Source of the DNA: Bombyx mori
Lineage: Eukaryota > Arthropoda > Insecta > Lepidoptera > Bombycidae
Direction: 5' to 3'
Assembly: GCF_030269925.1 (NCBI RefSeq)
Contig: NC_085116.1
Span: forward strand, 17,608,001 to 17,672,000
Length of the DNA: 64,000 nucleotides
Under the pieces are notes generated by a model. The model was not told where the DNA came from. It did no database searches and worked only from the letters and a program-made list of their open reading frames with translations. The translations under genes were made by a program, and so were the position numbers. Positions 1-9,146 of this stretch are shown here, piece by piece (within the stretch, counting starts at the first letter, position 1; every line of letters starts with the position of its first letter).

Positions 1-2
1 AA

Positions 3-2138
3 TGCGATCGGCAGCGGACTCGGCGGAAGCGGAAGTCGGCTCGTCGGCCGGCGTCCTCCGCTCCGTCCGATTCATCGGAAGGAGAGCCTGCCAGCGCCAA
101 ATACATGGCGTTGGCGGAAGGGCCGGCGGCTGCTGCGGCGCCGCCCGCCGCAGGAATTGACTTAAACAAGCCATCGTCTTGCGGACTGGACGCTGCCTCT
201 TCGGCGCAGTCTAGGGCCGCCTGCCGTGAGGCAAAAAATAATAGAAAAATAGAAGAGATCGAGCGGCTACAGCGATCCCTAACGCTGGTGGGTCCCTCTG
301 ACCCCCTCCGATCATGTAAAATAGCCGGAAAAATTGTTGAGACCATTGCGGCCAAGTCGACTGCAGGCCTCAAGGGCTCAGAAGTGTCGGCCATGAAATC
401 TGCGGCCGCCACACTTGAGGAAAGGCTGCAGGACGTCGTGGACCGCACCACGACGACGGAGACGGCGGGCTTGCGGCAGGAAGTGGCTCTGCTGCACACC
501 CGCCTCGAGCAAGTATCGGCCGAGAATGGCCTGCTTCGGGCGGAGAACGGTCAGCTCCGCGTCGACATGGCCGAGCTGCGAACAATGGTTGCCGATCTCA
601 TCGAGCGGCAACGCAGCTCGGCCCCTGTCCCTCCTCCGCCTGAAGCGGAAGGCCTCACTGAGGTCGAGGAGCTAAGGCGGCAGCTCCTTATACAGGAGGC
701 AAGGAGCTCGACCGTTGAGCGCGCAAGACCGCCCCTCGCTCACGAGGCGAAAGATGGTGCCCCTGTGCCGGCACCTCGAAAGACCAAAGGAGCGGCTACT
801 ATTAAAACATACGCGGGACCGAAGAAAGCTGCGGCACCCGTGACACGGTCGGCCACTTCTGCCGCTGTTCCGGCTGGGACTCCTACAACCGGAGCGTCTA
901 CGTCTGCAGCTAAGGGGGCAACAAGATCCGCCCCCCCAAAGAAATCGGCGTCTACTCCTGCCCCGTCCCAGCCTGCGAAGATGGGGCCTGGCAGGAGCAG
1001 AGAAAAAAGGAAGGGGAGGACCAATGCCGCCAAACCGGCCCCGACCCCCCAGCCCCGCCCACTGCCCCCCGCCCCGGCCAACATGAATGAGGCCTGGACG
1101 ACGGTGGTGCGGCGAGGGCCCAAAAAGGTAGCGGCGCCTGCCGCGCCGCGCCCCAAGCCCGCCCCTGCGGCCACCGCTCCCCGCCAAGAGGGTCGAGCGG
1201 AGCCGAGGGGCCGACCTGGACGAAGGAGGCCGCGCGCCCCGCGGTCGGCTGCAGTAGTCGTGGAGCTGCTGCCGGCCGCTAAAGAACGGGGCATCACCTA
1301 CCACGAGATGATGACCCAGGCGCGCGGCGGCGTGAATGTGGACGCCCTCGGCGTGGAGGGAGGCATCAAGGTCCGGCAGACGGCCAACGGGGCTCGTCTT
1401 ATAGAGTGCCCCGGCCCCAACACAAACGCCGCGGCCGAAAAATTGGCAGCCCGGCTGAGGGAGATCCTGCCGGACCCCGAGGTGGTGCGCATCGCGCGGC
1501 CCGTGAAGATGGGAGAAGTAAAAATCACGGGCCTCGACGAGTGCGCCACAAAGGAGGAGGTCGCCTCGGCCATCGCGTCGCAGGGCAACTGCGCCCTCGC
1601 CGACGTCAAAGTCGGGGAGCTCCGGGCAACCTACTCTGGTACCCGGACGGCGTGGGCGCGTTGCCCCATCGCAACGGCGACCCTCCTGGCCACCCCTCCA
1701 CAGGGGCGGCCTTCCGACAGCCCAGGAAGGCTGCGCGTGGGCTGGGTAGTGGCCCACGTGCAGCTGCAGGATGCCAGGCCGTGGCGCTGTCTTCGGTGCT
1801 TCGGCACCGGCCACGGCCTCGCCAAGTGCCCCTCGACCGTGGACCGCAGCGGCTTGTGTTTCCGCTGCGGCCAACCGGGGCACAAGGCAGCCTCCTGCAC
1901 CACAGCCGCGCCGCACTGCGTCTTGTGCGACGCGGCTAAAAGGAAGGCCGACCACCGGGCCGGGGGCCCGGCGTGTAAGTCCGCCCCCTCCTCTACCAAA
2001 ACGAGGAGGGGCGGCAAGAAAAATAAAAAGAAGGAGAGGCCGGCTGCAATAAGGGCAGCCGGCGAGTCAGTTCCCGCAGCGGCACCAGACGAGCCGCAGG
2101 GCGGGACAGACGAGGGAGCGATGGACGTAGCCCCGTAA
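3..2138 (+). CDS. Unit 1 ORF1: gag-like nucleic-acid-binding protein (5' partial)
   Basis: The reading frame is open from base 3 to the TAA at 2136-2138, so the N-terminus lies outside the window; the ATG at 105 is internal when compared with the 785-aa version in unit 2. From N to C it shows an Arg/Lys-rich nuclear-localisation-like stretch, a heptad-rich coiled coil (about 470-600), a Pro/Ala/Lys-rich linker, a conserved gag domain (about 1250-1760), and three zinc knuckles (about 1790-1975) of the types CX2CX4HX4C, CX2CX4HX4C and a longer CX2C...H...C. In this clade ORF1 protein binds element RNA and directs the RNP to nuclear target DNA. ORF2 begins inside its stop codon. No frame damage is visible in this part. 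Confidence 0.85.
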   Translation, partial: CDRQRTRRKRKSARRPASSAPSDSSEGEPASAKYMALAEGPAAAAAPPAAGIDLNKPSSCGLDAASSAQSRAACREAKNNRKIEEIERLQRSLTLVGPSDPLRSCKIAGKIVETIAAKSTAGLKGSEVSAMKSAAATLEERLQDVVDRTTTTETAGLRQEVALLHTRLEQVSAENGLLRAENGQLRVDMAELRTMVADLIERQRSSAPVPPPPEAEGLTEVEELRRQLLIQEARSSTVERARPPLAHEAKDGAPVPAPRKTKGAATIKTYAGPKKAAAPVTRSATSAAVPAGTPTTGASTSAAKGATRSAPPKKSASTPAPSQPAKMGPGRSREKRKGRTNAAKPAPTPQPRPLPPAPANMNEAWTTVVRRGPKKVAAPAAPRPKPAPAATAPRQEGRAEPRGRPGRRRPRAPRSAAVVVELLPAAKERGITYHEMMTQARGGVNVDALGVEGGIKVRQTANGARLIECPGPNTNAAAEKLAARLREILPDPEVVRIARPVKMGEVKITGLDECATKEEVASAIASQGNCALADVKVGELRATYSGTRTAWARCPIATATLLATPPQGRPSDSPGRLRVGWVVAHVQLQDARPWRCLRCFGTGHGLAKCPSTVDRSGLCFRCGQPGHKAASCTTAAPHCVLCDAAKRKADHRAGGPACKSAPSSTKTRRGGKKNKKKERPAAIRAAGESVPAAAPDEPQGGTDEGAMDVAP

Positions 2139-2140
2139 TG
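2136..2140 (+). promoter_or_regulatory. TAATG stop-start overlap, unit 1
   Basis: The TAA of ORF1 shares its last A with the ATG of ORF2. For Bombyx SART1, UAAUG is known to support termination-reinitiation coupling of ORF2. The same pentamer is kept at 9142-9146 and 18533-18537. Confidence 0.8.
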
Positions 2141-5100
2141 GGTTGCGTCCACCGCTTCCTCCAGTGCAATTTGAACCACTCCGCCAGGGCACAGGATCTC
2201 CTCGTCCACACCATGGCGGAGTGGTCAATCGACGTCGCTGTCGCCGCGGAGCCGTATTTCGTCCCCACCGACCAGGACTGCTGGATAGGGGACGTCGACG
2301 GCTCCGTGGCCATTATATTACGACAGTCCGCGGCGTTACCCCCCTTGGATATGGTGGCCAGGGGACCCGGGTACGTCGCGGCTAGGATCGACGGGACCGT
2401 CGTGATCGGGGCGTACTTTTCTCCGAACAGGAGCCTCGCCGAGTTCGAGCGGTTTCTGGGCGGGCTCGAGGCGCTTTTACACCGCCTCGGGTCCCGCCCT
2501 GTCATCGTCGCGGGGGACCTCAATGTACGGCTTGGGGCTCCCCCCGCACGGATTCGCGAGGCGAGGCCCTTTCGGAGTGGGCGATCGTGACCGGCCTCTG
2601 TCTTCTAAACAGAGGTACGGTCGCGACTTGCGTGCGGTGGAACGGGGAATCTCACGTGGACGTTACGTTCGCGTCCCCGTCCGCCGTGCGCCGCACCCGC
2701 GGCTGGCGCGTACTCGAGGGGGCGGAGACGCTCTCGGACCACAGATACGTCCGATTCGAGCTCTCCGCCTCCTCCTTGTCGTCGTCAGCCGCGGGCGCCC
2801 GCGGCGAGGAGGAGCTCCCGCAAGGTGCGCCCCGTTCGTTCCCCAGGTGGGCCTTGAAACGGATGAACAAGGAGTTGCTGATGGAGGCGGCCGCTGTTGC
2901 TGCGTGGGCGCCAAAACCCGCGCGGCTCGCGGACGTGGATGCGGAGGTCGACTGGTTCCGGGGCACCATGGCAAACATTTGCGATGCCGCCATGCCCCGG
3001 GTCGGCCCCCGAGCACCACGTGGGGGTGCGTTCTGGTGGTCGCCCGAGATCGCAAGACTCCGCGAGGAGTGCGTGAGGGCGCGCCGCCGGAGCGCACGCC
3101 ACCGCCGCCGCCGTCGTCGCGACGCTGCGTTCGCGGAGACGGCGGCCCAGCTGCACGCTGACTGTCGTCAAAAGCAGACGGCGCTGCAGCTGGCCATCGG
3201 CGAGGCCAAGAAGCAGAGCATGAAGACTCTCCTGGAGTCGCTCTACGAAGATCCCTGGGGGCGCCCATACAAGATGGTTCGCAGGAAACTGCAACCGTGG
3301 GCGCTCCCGGTGACCAAGCGGCTCCAGCCTCGGCAGCTGCGGGAAATTGTTGCGGCACTGTTCCCACCGGCGGCGGGGGGGGACTTTGAGCCCCCCCAGA
3401 TGGACGCCACGTGGGGCACGCCGCCGCGTCGCCCCAGCGTTCCCGCTGCCGAGGAGCCCCCTCCCCCTATCACGGGGGCGGAGATCCATGCGGCCGTGTC
3501 CAGGATGAGAGCGAAGGACGCGGCCCCCGGCCCTGACGGCGTTCACGGCCGGGTCTGGAGCTTGGCCTTCGAGGCCCTAGGGGACCGGCTCGGGGGGCTT
3601 TTCGAAGCGTGCCTCGATTCGGGACGGTTCCCGTCGAAATGGAAGACGGGCAGACTGGTCCTTCTGCGGAAGGACGGGCGCCCCGCGGACTCACCCGCGG
3701 GCTATCGCCCCATCGTGTTGCTGGACGAAGCGGGCAAGATGCTCGAGAGAATCGTCGCGGCCCGCATCGTCCGGCACCTGACCGAGACGGGTCCCGATCT
3801 TTCGGCGGAGCAATACGGCTTCAGAGAGGGCCGCTCGACTATCGACGCAATTCTGCGCGTGCGGGCCCTCTCCGATGAAGCCGTATCCCGGGGCGGGGTG
3901 GCGATGGCGTTATCCTTAGATGTAAGGAACGCCTTCAACACCCTGCCCTGGTCGGTGATCGCGGGGGCGCTGGAGTATCACGGCGTCCCCGCATACCTCC
4001 GCCGACTGATCGGCTCCTACCTCGAGGGCAGGTCGATCCAGTGCATCGGACACGGTGGGGCGATGTACCGCTTCCCCGTCGAGCGCGGTGTTCCGCAGGG
4101 GTCTGTCTTGGGCCCCCTGCTGTGGAACATCGGCTACGACTGGGTCCTGCGGGGCGTCGTACGGGGTCCCCTCCCCGGGCTGAGCGTCATTTGTTACGCT
4201 GACGACACTCTGGTCGTGGCTCCGGGGAGGGATTACCGGGAGTCTGCCCGTCTGGCGTGCGCAGGCGTGGCACACGTCGTCACAAGGATCCGACGGCTGG
4301 GACTCGAGGTGGCGCTCGACAAAACCCAGGCCCTGTTGTTTCACGGGCCGGGACGAGCGCCGCCTCTGGGTGCCCACCTCGTGATCGGAGGCGTCCGCGT
4401 CGGGGTCGGGGTGACCGGTCTTCGGTACCTCGGCCTTGAACTGGATGGTCGGTGGAACTTCCGCGCTCACTTTGCGAAGTTGGGCCCTCGACTGATGGCG
4501 ACGGCCGGCTCTTTGAGTCGGCTGCTTCCAAACGTCGGGGGTCCCGATCAGGTGGCGCGCCGCCTCTACATGGGGGTGGTGCGGTCGATGGCACTATACG
4601 GGGCTCCCGTATGGTGCCACGCCCTGACCCGCAAGAACGTCGCGGCGCTGCGACGTCCGCAGCGCGCGATCGCGGTCAGGGCGATCCGAGGATACCGCAC
4701 TGTCTCCTTCGAGGCGGCGTGCTTGCTCGCCGGGGCGCCACCCTGGGACCTGGAGGCGGAGGCGCTCGCTGCCGATTACCGGTGGCGTAGCGAGCTTCGC
4801 TCTAGGGGGGAAGGGCGCCCCGGCGAAGGAGTAGTTCGAGCGCGGAGGCTCCAATCTCGGCGGTCCGTGCTGGAGGCGTGGTCTCGCCGCTTGGCGGACC
4901 CGTCGGCCGGCCTCCGTACCGTCGAGGCGGTCCGCCCGGTTCTCGCGGACTGGGTGGGCCGCGACCGCGGATGCCTCACCTTCCGGCTGACGCAAATGTT
5001 GACCGGCCATGGTTGTTTTGGCCGGTACCTTTTCAAAATAGCCGGAAGGGAACCGACGGCGCAGTGCCACCACTGCGCGGACCGCGACGAGGAAGACACA

Positions 5101-5376
5101 GCGGAACATACATTGGCGCGTTGCTCTGGATTCGACGAGCAACGCGCCGCCCTCGTCGCGGTCATTGGAGAGGACCTCTCGCTGCCGCGCGTCGTGGCTA
5201 CGATGCTCGGCAGCGACGCGTCCTGGAAGGCGATGCTCGACTTCTGCGAGTCCACCATCTCGCAGAAGGAGGCGGCGGAGCGAGAGAGGGAGAGCTCTTC
5301 CCTTTCCGCACCGATCCGTCGCCGTCGAGCCGGGGGCCGGAGGCGGGAATACGCCCGTACGTCCCGGCCCCTGTAG
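2138..5376 (+). pseudogene. Unit 1 ORF2: endonuclease/reverse transcriptase, frameshifted
   Basis: It starts at the TAATG overlap. The frame is lost at about 2525, where 7 nt present in units 2 and 3 (after the GDxN endonuclease motif) are missing; the original frame stops at 2590. The homologous frame is then open from about 2524 to the stop at 5374-5376. Recognisable motifs are EN N-terminus (LQCNLNHSA), EN C-terminal SDHRY, RT QYGFREGRS, GVPQGS, YADDT, and the C-terminal CHHC...H...C finger. EN would nick the target and RT would prime cDNA synthesis there. Because the deletion splits the EN domain, this copy should not make functional protein, though its RT-coding part is otherwise intact. 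Confidence 0.9.
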
Positions 5377-5890
5377 GTGGCGGCCTCCCCCCGGTGAAGG
5401 TCAAGGGGCGACCTGAGGGGGTGAGGCCGCGCGGCGCGCTACCAGCACTCTAGCGCGCTGCCGTGGAGTGATTAGAGCGACCGGTCGACGGTGTATCGCG
5501 TCCCGACCCGGCAGGCTGGTTCTGGTCCAGCGGGGTATTCCGGGACACCAGCGGCACCGTCTGGGCGGCCCGACGGGCTGCCGTACCGAGACGGCCGACG
5601 TTTCAGAGCCTTCGATTCGCCTCGAAGGCTCCGTCGGCTGGGCGTCCTTGGGGTGAGCCGCGCCGTCTGGTTGTAGTGTTGACCGCGGTAGCCCCCCTAC
5701 CTCATCCGGGTTCTGACCTCGGAGGGGATCGGACGTCGGGTGTAAGAGTGCAGGGGAGTCGTTTAGTGGGTGGGTCCTAAAATCCTTGGGCCCGCGGTCT
5801 GCTCACAACACCATGCAGATCGTTGAGTCTCACATACCCCGCGCGCCCCTTTTGCGCGGGGACCTCGTAGGAGGTTCGGCCCTCTACCCG
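5377..5890 (+). other. Unit 1 3'UTR with conserved hairpins
   Basis: About 514 nt of GC-rich sequence between the ORF2 stop and poly(A), shared with units 2b, 3 and the inverted copy at 15921-16460. Visible structures are GCTGG/CCAGC around 5514-5530; a bulged hairpin at 5594-5638 (7-bp outer and 10-bp inner stem, 6-nt loop); and CCCCGCGC/GCGCGGGG at 5837-5861, 30 nt before the poly(A). In SART1 the 3'UTR is known to be needed for retrotransposition and correct reverse-transcription start, so these are candidate RT-recognition structures. Confidence 0.75.
5594..5638 (+). other. Bulged 3'UTR hairpin
   Basis: GCCGACG (5594-5600) pairs with CGTCGGC (5632-5638). Inside it, GAGCCTTCGA (5606-5615) pairs perfectly with TCGAAGGCTC (5622-5631) around a TTCGCC loop, leaving a one-sided TTTCA bulge. 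It is kept in units 2, 2b and the inverted copy; in unit 3 it is split by a transposon. Confidence 0.7.
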
Positions 5891-5919
<29 letters not shown>

Positions 5920-5922
<3 letters not shown>

Positions 5923-5945
5923 GTCCGTCCTGGGCCCCCTGCTGT
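5920..5945 (+). other. Junction filler copied from the RT coding region
   Basis: Between the poly(A) of unit 1 and the 5' end of unit 2 lie 26 nt matching the ORF2 segment that encodes GSVLGPLL (compare 4098-4123; one or two transitions). At the other array junction (14576-14584) the spacer is only GGGTTAGTT. The filler is therefore not part of the normal 5' end. Confidence 0.75.
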
Positions 5946-6786
5946 CCCGAGGGACCTGGGCGGGCCCCCCGGCGCGCACTCTGCGTGGCCGGGGGCTCCG
6001 TCTGTGGGGGAGTTTTGCTGGACTTCCACCGGGCGCGTCCGTAGGTGGCGGATAACGGGATCCTCTGGGAACAGTCCCACTCCCAGGGGTATCGTCCGAT
6101 CTTTTTCGTTGCAAGGATTCTTAGGTGTTAGGGAGGTAGGTTAGGTGTAGGAGTAGGGTAGCCTAGTTAGGCCTTGCAACGAAAGAGATCGGATGACGCG
6201 GACCAAAACCAGCAGGGGGAGTTGCGGGCTCTCCACGCCCTTCACTCGCTGAAGGGTGTTCCTCCTGGAGACGCTCGGGCTCCCTCTCTTTTCCCCTTTC
6301 TTCCCCCTTTTTCTTTTTTCTTCGGGTCACGTCCGACCCGTTTCGGACGTAACCCACGGGTGGTGGTGGGCCACTTTTGGCCTGCCCTTTGATGGAGAAG
6401 TGAGCCGGCGTTGCTTACGCATCTTCCGGCCGCTGGTCGCCATGTCCCCGGCTTCGGCTACAGGGGCACGCCCTCCAGAGGGGGGTACCGGTATACCGGC
6501 GTGGCTTCGTCGTCGTTGCTCGTTTGAGCGTTGGGCGGTGGTCTGTCGTGTTGCTCGTTGCACTCGGCGGGCTGCCGGCCAACCCGTAATCCTCACCGCG
6601 TGGGGGACGGGGGCCGCTGCCGCGAGGCACGGGGCCGCGAGGACGTAAACCTCTTTAAAAAATGCCCCAATCCTAAGCTCTGGTGCCCGGCGATGGGATG
6701 AATGGCTGGAGGGAGTCCAGTCCCAAGGGTACCAACCAGACCCCAGGGGACCGACCCCTGGTTAATAAAAAAGGACAAAATGAAAT
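5946..6786 (+). promoter_or_regulatory. Unit 2 5'UTR
   Basis: It is collinear with 14585-15425 of unit 3. It contains a strong hairpin near the 5' end (5966-5995), a 22-bp inverted repeat enclosing TTAGG-rich sequence (6095-6193), and a pyrimidine-rich run around 6285-6325. R1-clade elements generally carry their promoter near the 5' end, but I see no specific promoter motif. Confidence 0.65.
6095..6193 (+). repeat. Inverted repeat enclosing a TTAGG-like tract, 5'UTR of unit 2
   Basis: The 22-nt arms 6095-6116 and 6172-6193 are complementary except for one position. The 55-nt centre is built from TTAGG, TAGG and GTAGG units, resembling degenerate insect telomere repeat. The same structure sits in unit 3 at 14734-14832, with its 3' arm exactly 615 nt before ORF1 in both. 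Confidence 0.75.
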
Positions 6787-9144
6787 ATGGCACCTGTTAA
6801 AGATTTATTACCCCAGGAGGGTACCTCCCGCTCCGCGGGGGGAGAATCCCTCCGTGCGGTCGAGCAATCGGCCGCACGCTGCCCCACCGTTTCTGGGGGG
6901 GGCAAACAATGCCAAAACGTAGTGGGCGACAACACGGGTCGCGTAAGGGACAGAGTCCCAACCGTGGTCCTAGAGCGCTGCGAAAGCTTAATCTCGCTAT
7001 ACTCGGCACGGAGCTCCGCGAGGGGCGACGCGTCTAGTGGGCGGGAGACGCCAGTGCTGTTCGCAGACAGCGTGCAAAAGCGGACTCGGCGGAAGAGGAA
7101 GTCGGCTCGTCAGCCGGCATCTGTTCCTCCGTCCGACTCCTCGGAGGGTGAGCCCGCCAGCGCCAAATATATGGCGTTGGCGGAAGGGCCGGCGGCTGCT
7201 GCGGCGCCGCCTGCCACCGATTGCGACACAATCTCTTTCCGCGGACTGGACGCTGCCTCCTTGGCGCAGTCCAGAGCCGCCTGCCGAAAGGCACAAAACG
7301 GGACAGAGGTGGGAGAGGTCGAGCGACTGGAGCGCTCCCTAACGGAGGTGGGTCCTTCTGACCCCCTCCGAGCGTGCAATATTGTCAAGGAGATGGTTGC
7401 CACTATAGCCAAAAAATCGGCTAAAGGACTTAAAGGCGATTATGTGCGGGCACTAAAATCCGGAGCGGCGACCCTGGAAGAGAGACTGCAGGACGTCGTA
7501 GACCGCACCACAACCACGGAGACGGCGGGCTTGCGGCAGGAAGTGGCCCTGCAGCACGTCCGCCTCGAGCAACTGGCCAAAGAGAATGGCCAACTTCGGG
7601 CGGAGAACGGACAGCTCCGCGTCGACATGGCCGAGTTGCGAACGATGGTTGCCGACCTCGTTGAGCGGCAACGCAGCTCGGCCCCTGTCCTTCCTCTGCC
7701 CGAAGCAGCAGAACCTGGCGATGAGGCCGAAGAGCTGAGGCGGCGGCTCTTAATCTTGGATGCACGCAGCTCCAAGGTGGAGCGTGCGAGACCGCCCCTC
7801 GCTCACGAGGTGAAGGGAAGTGTGCCTGTGCCAGCACCCCGCAGGGCCGCTACAAAAACATACAGCGGCCCTAAGAAGACAGCAACATCCGTGCAGATTC
7901 CCGCCGTGACTGTTTCTACGTCTGCGGCTACAAGGGCTTCGAAACCAGCCCCCACGAAAAAACCGGCGTCCGCTCCTGCCCCGCCCCAACCTGCGAAGGC
8001 AGGGCCCGGCAGGAGCCGAAACAAGAAGAAGGGGGGCGTCAACGCCGCCAAACCGGCACCGACCCCCCAGCCCCGCCCGCTGCCCCCGGCCCCGGCCAAC
8101 ATGGACGAGGCCTGGACGACGGTGGTGCGGCGAGGGCCAAAAAAGGTAGCGGCGCCTGCCGCGCCGCGCCCCAAGCCCGCCCCTGCGGCCACCGCTCCCC
8201 GCCAAGAGGGTCGAGCGGAGCCGAGGGGCCGACCTGGACGAAGGAGGCCGCGCGCCCCGCGGTCGGCTGCAGTGGTAGTGGAGCTGCTGCCGGCCGGCAA
8301 AGAAAAGGGCATCACCTACCACGAGGTGATGACCCAGGCGCGCGGCGGCGTGAATGTGGACGCCCTCGGCGTGGAGGGGGGCATCAAGGTCCGGCAGACG
8401 GCCAACGGGGCTCGTCTTATAGAGTGCCCCGGCCCCAACACAAACGCCGCGGCCGAAAAATTGGCGGCCCGGCTGAGGGAAATCCTGCCGGATCCCGAGG
8501 TGGTGCGCATCGCGCGGCCCGTAAAAATGGCGGAGGTGAAAATTACGGGCCTCGACGAGTGTGCCACGAAGGAGGAGGTCGCCTCGGCCATCGCGTCGCA
8601 GGGCAACTGCGCCCTCGCCGACGTCAAAGTCGGGGAGCTCCGGGTAACCTACTCTGGTACCCGGACGGCGTGGGCGCGTTGCCCGATTGCAACGGCGACC
8701 CTCCTGGCCACCCCTCCACAGGGGCGGCCTTCCGACAGCCCAGGAAGGCTGCGCGTGGGCTGGGTAGTGGCCCACGTGCAGCTGCAGGATGCCAGGCCGT
8801 GGCGCTGTCTTCGGTGCTTCGGCACCGGCCACGGCCTCGCCAAGTGCCCCTCGACCGTGGACCGCAGCGGCTTGTGTTTCCGCTGCGGCCAACCGGGGCA
8901 CAAGGCAGCCTCCTGCACCACAGCCGCGCCGCACTGCGTCTTGTGCGACGCGGCCAAAAGGAAGGCCGACCACCGGGCCGGGGGCCCGGCGTGTAAATCC
9001 GCCCCCTCCTTTACAAAAACGAGGAGGGGCGGAAAGAAAAAGAAGCCGGCTGCAAAAAGGGCAGCCGGTGAGTCAGTTCCCGCCGCGGCTGTTGTCGAGC
9101 CGCAGGGCGGGACAGACGAGGGAGCGATGGACGTAGCCCCGTAA
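6787..9144 (+). CDS. Unit 2 ORF1: gag-like nucleic-acid-binding protein (785 aa, intact)
   Basis: Full-length ORF1 starting MAPVKDLLPQ; the start is shared with unit 3 (15426), which fixes it. Residues 97-108 are a basic NLS-like cluster (RTRRKRKSARQ). Residues about 247-292 form a leucine-heptad coiled coil, probably for multimerisation. About 350-480 are Pro/Ala/Lys-rich and likely disordered. About 500-660 are the conserved gag domain. Residues 673-735 hold three zinc knuckles, the first two CLRCFGTGHGLAKC and CFRCGQPGHKAASC. The product should package element RNA and take it to chromatin. The stop overlaps the ORF2 start (TAATG, 9142-9146). The high GC content explains the long antisense open frames here, which I leave out. 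Confidence 0.9.
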   Translation: MAPVKDLLPQEGTSRSAGGESLRAVEQSAARCPTVSGGGKQCQNVVGDNTGRVRDRVPTVVLERCESLISLYSARSSARGDASSGRETPVLFADSVQKRTRRKRKSARQPASVPPSDSSEGEPASAKYMALAEGPAAAAAPPATDCDTISFRGLDAASLAQSRAACRKAQNGTEVGEVERLERSLTEVGPSDPLRACNIVKEMVATIAKKSAKGLKGDYVRALKSGAATLEERLQDVVDRTTTTETAGLRQEVALQHVRLEQLAKENGQLRAENGQLRVDMAELRTMVADLVERQRSSAPVLPLPEAAEPGDEAEELRRRLLILDARSSKVERARPPLAHEVKGSVPVPAPRRAATKTYSGPKKTATSVQIPAVTVSTSAATRASKPAPTKKPASAPAPPQPAKAGPGRSRNKKKGGVNAAKPAPTPQPRPLPPAPANMDEAWTTVVRRGPKKVAAPAAPRPKPAPAATAPRQEGRAEPRGRPGRRRPRAPRSAAVVVELLPAGKEKGITYHEVMTQARGGVNVDALGVEGGIKVRQTANGARLIECPGPNTNAAAEKLAARLREILPDPEVVRIARPVKMAEVKITGLDECATKEEVASAIASQGNCALADVKVGELRVTYSGTRTAWARCPIATATLLATPPQGRPSDSPGRLRVGWVVAHVQLQDARPWRCLRCFGTGHGLAKCPSTVDRSGLCFRCGQPGHKAASCTTAAPHCVLCDAAKRKADHRAGGPACKSAPSFTKTRRGGKKKKPAAKRAAGESVPAAAVVEPQGGTDEGAMDVAP

Positions 9145-9146
9145 TG
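9142..9146 (+). promoter_or_regulatory. TAATG stop-start overlap, unit 2
   Basis: One-base overlap of the ORF1 TAA with the ORF2 ATG, as in SART1, where downstream translation depends on termination-reinitiation. Confidence 0.8.

Larger units (their letters stand above)
1..5919 (+). mobile_element. SART-like R1-clade non-LTR retrotransposon, unit 1 (5' end outside window)
   Basis: First member of a head-to-tail array. It holds ORF1 (entering from the left edge), ORF2, a 3'UTR and a 29-nt poly(A) (5891-5919). The clade call rests on a gag-like ORF1 with three C-terminal zinc knuckles, an ORF2 with N-terminal apurinic-type endonuclease, RT and a C-terminal CCHC finger, and a TAATG ORF junction. 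That stop-start is known from SART1 of Bombyx mori. Naming SART rather than another R1-clade family is inference. The copy is defective in ORF2. Confidence 0.85.

Noticed and set aside
672..1955. Long minus-strand open frames opposite ORF1 and ORF2 of every SART-like unit
   Set aside because: They mirror the GC-rich sense genes, recur identically in each copy and show no domain of their own; they are frame shadows.
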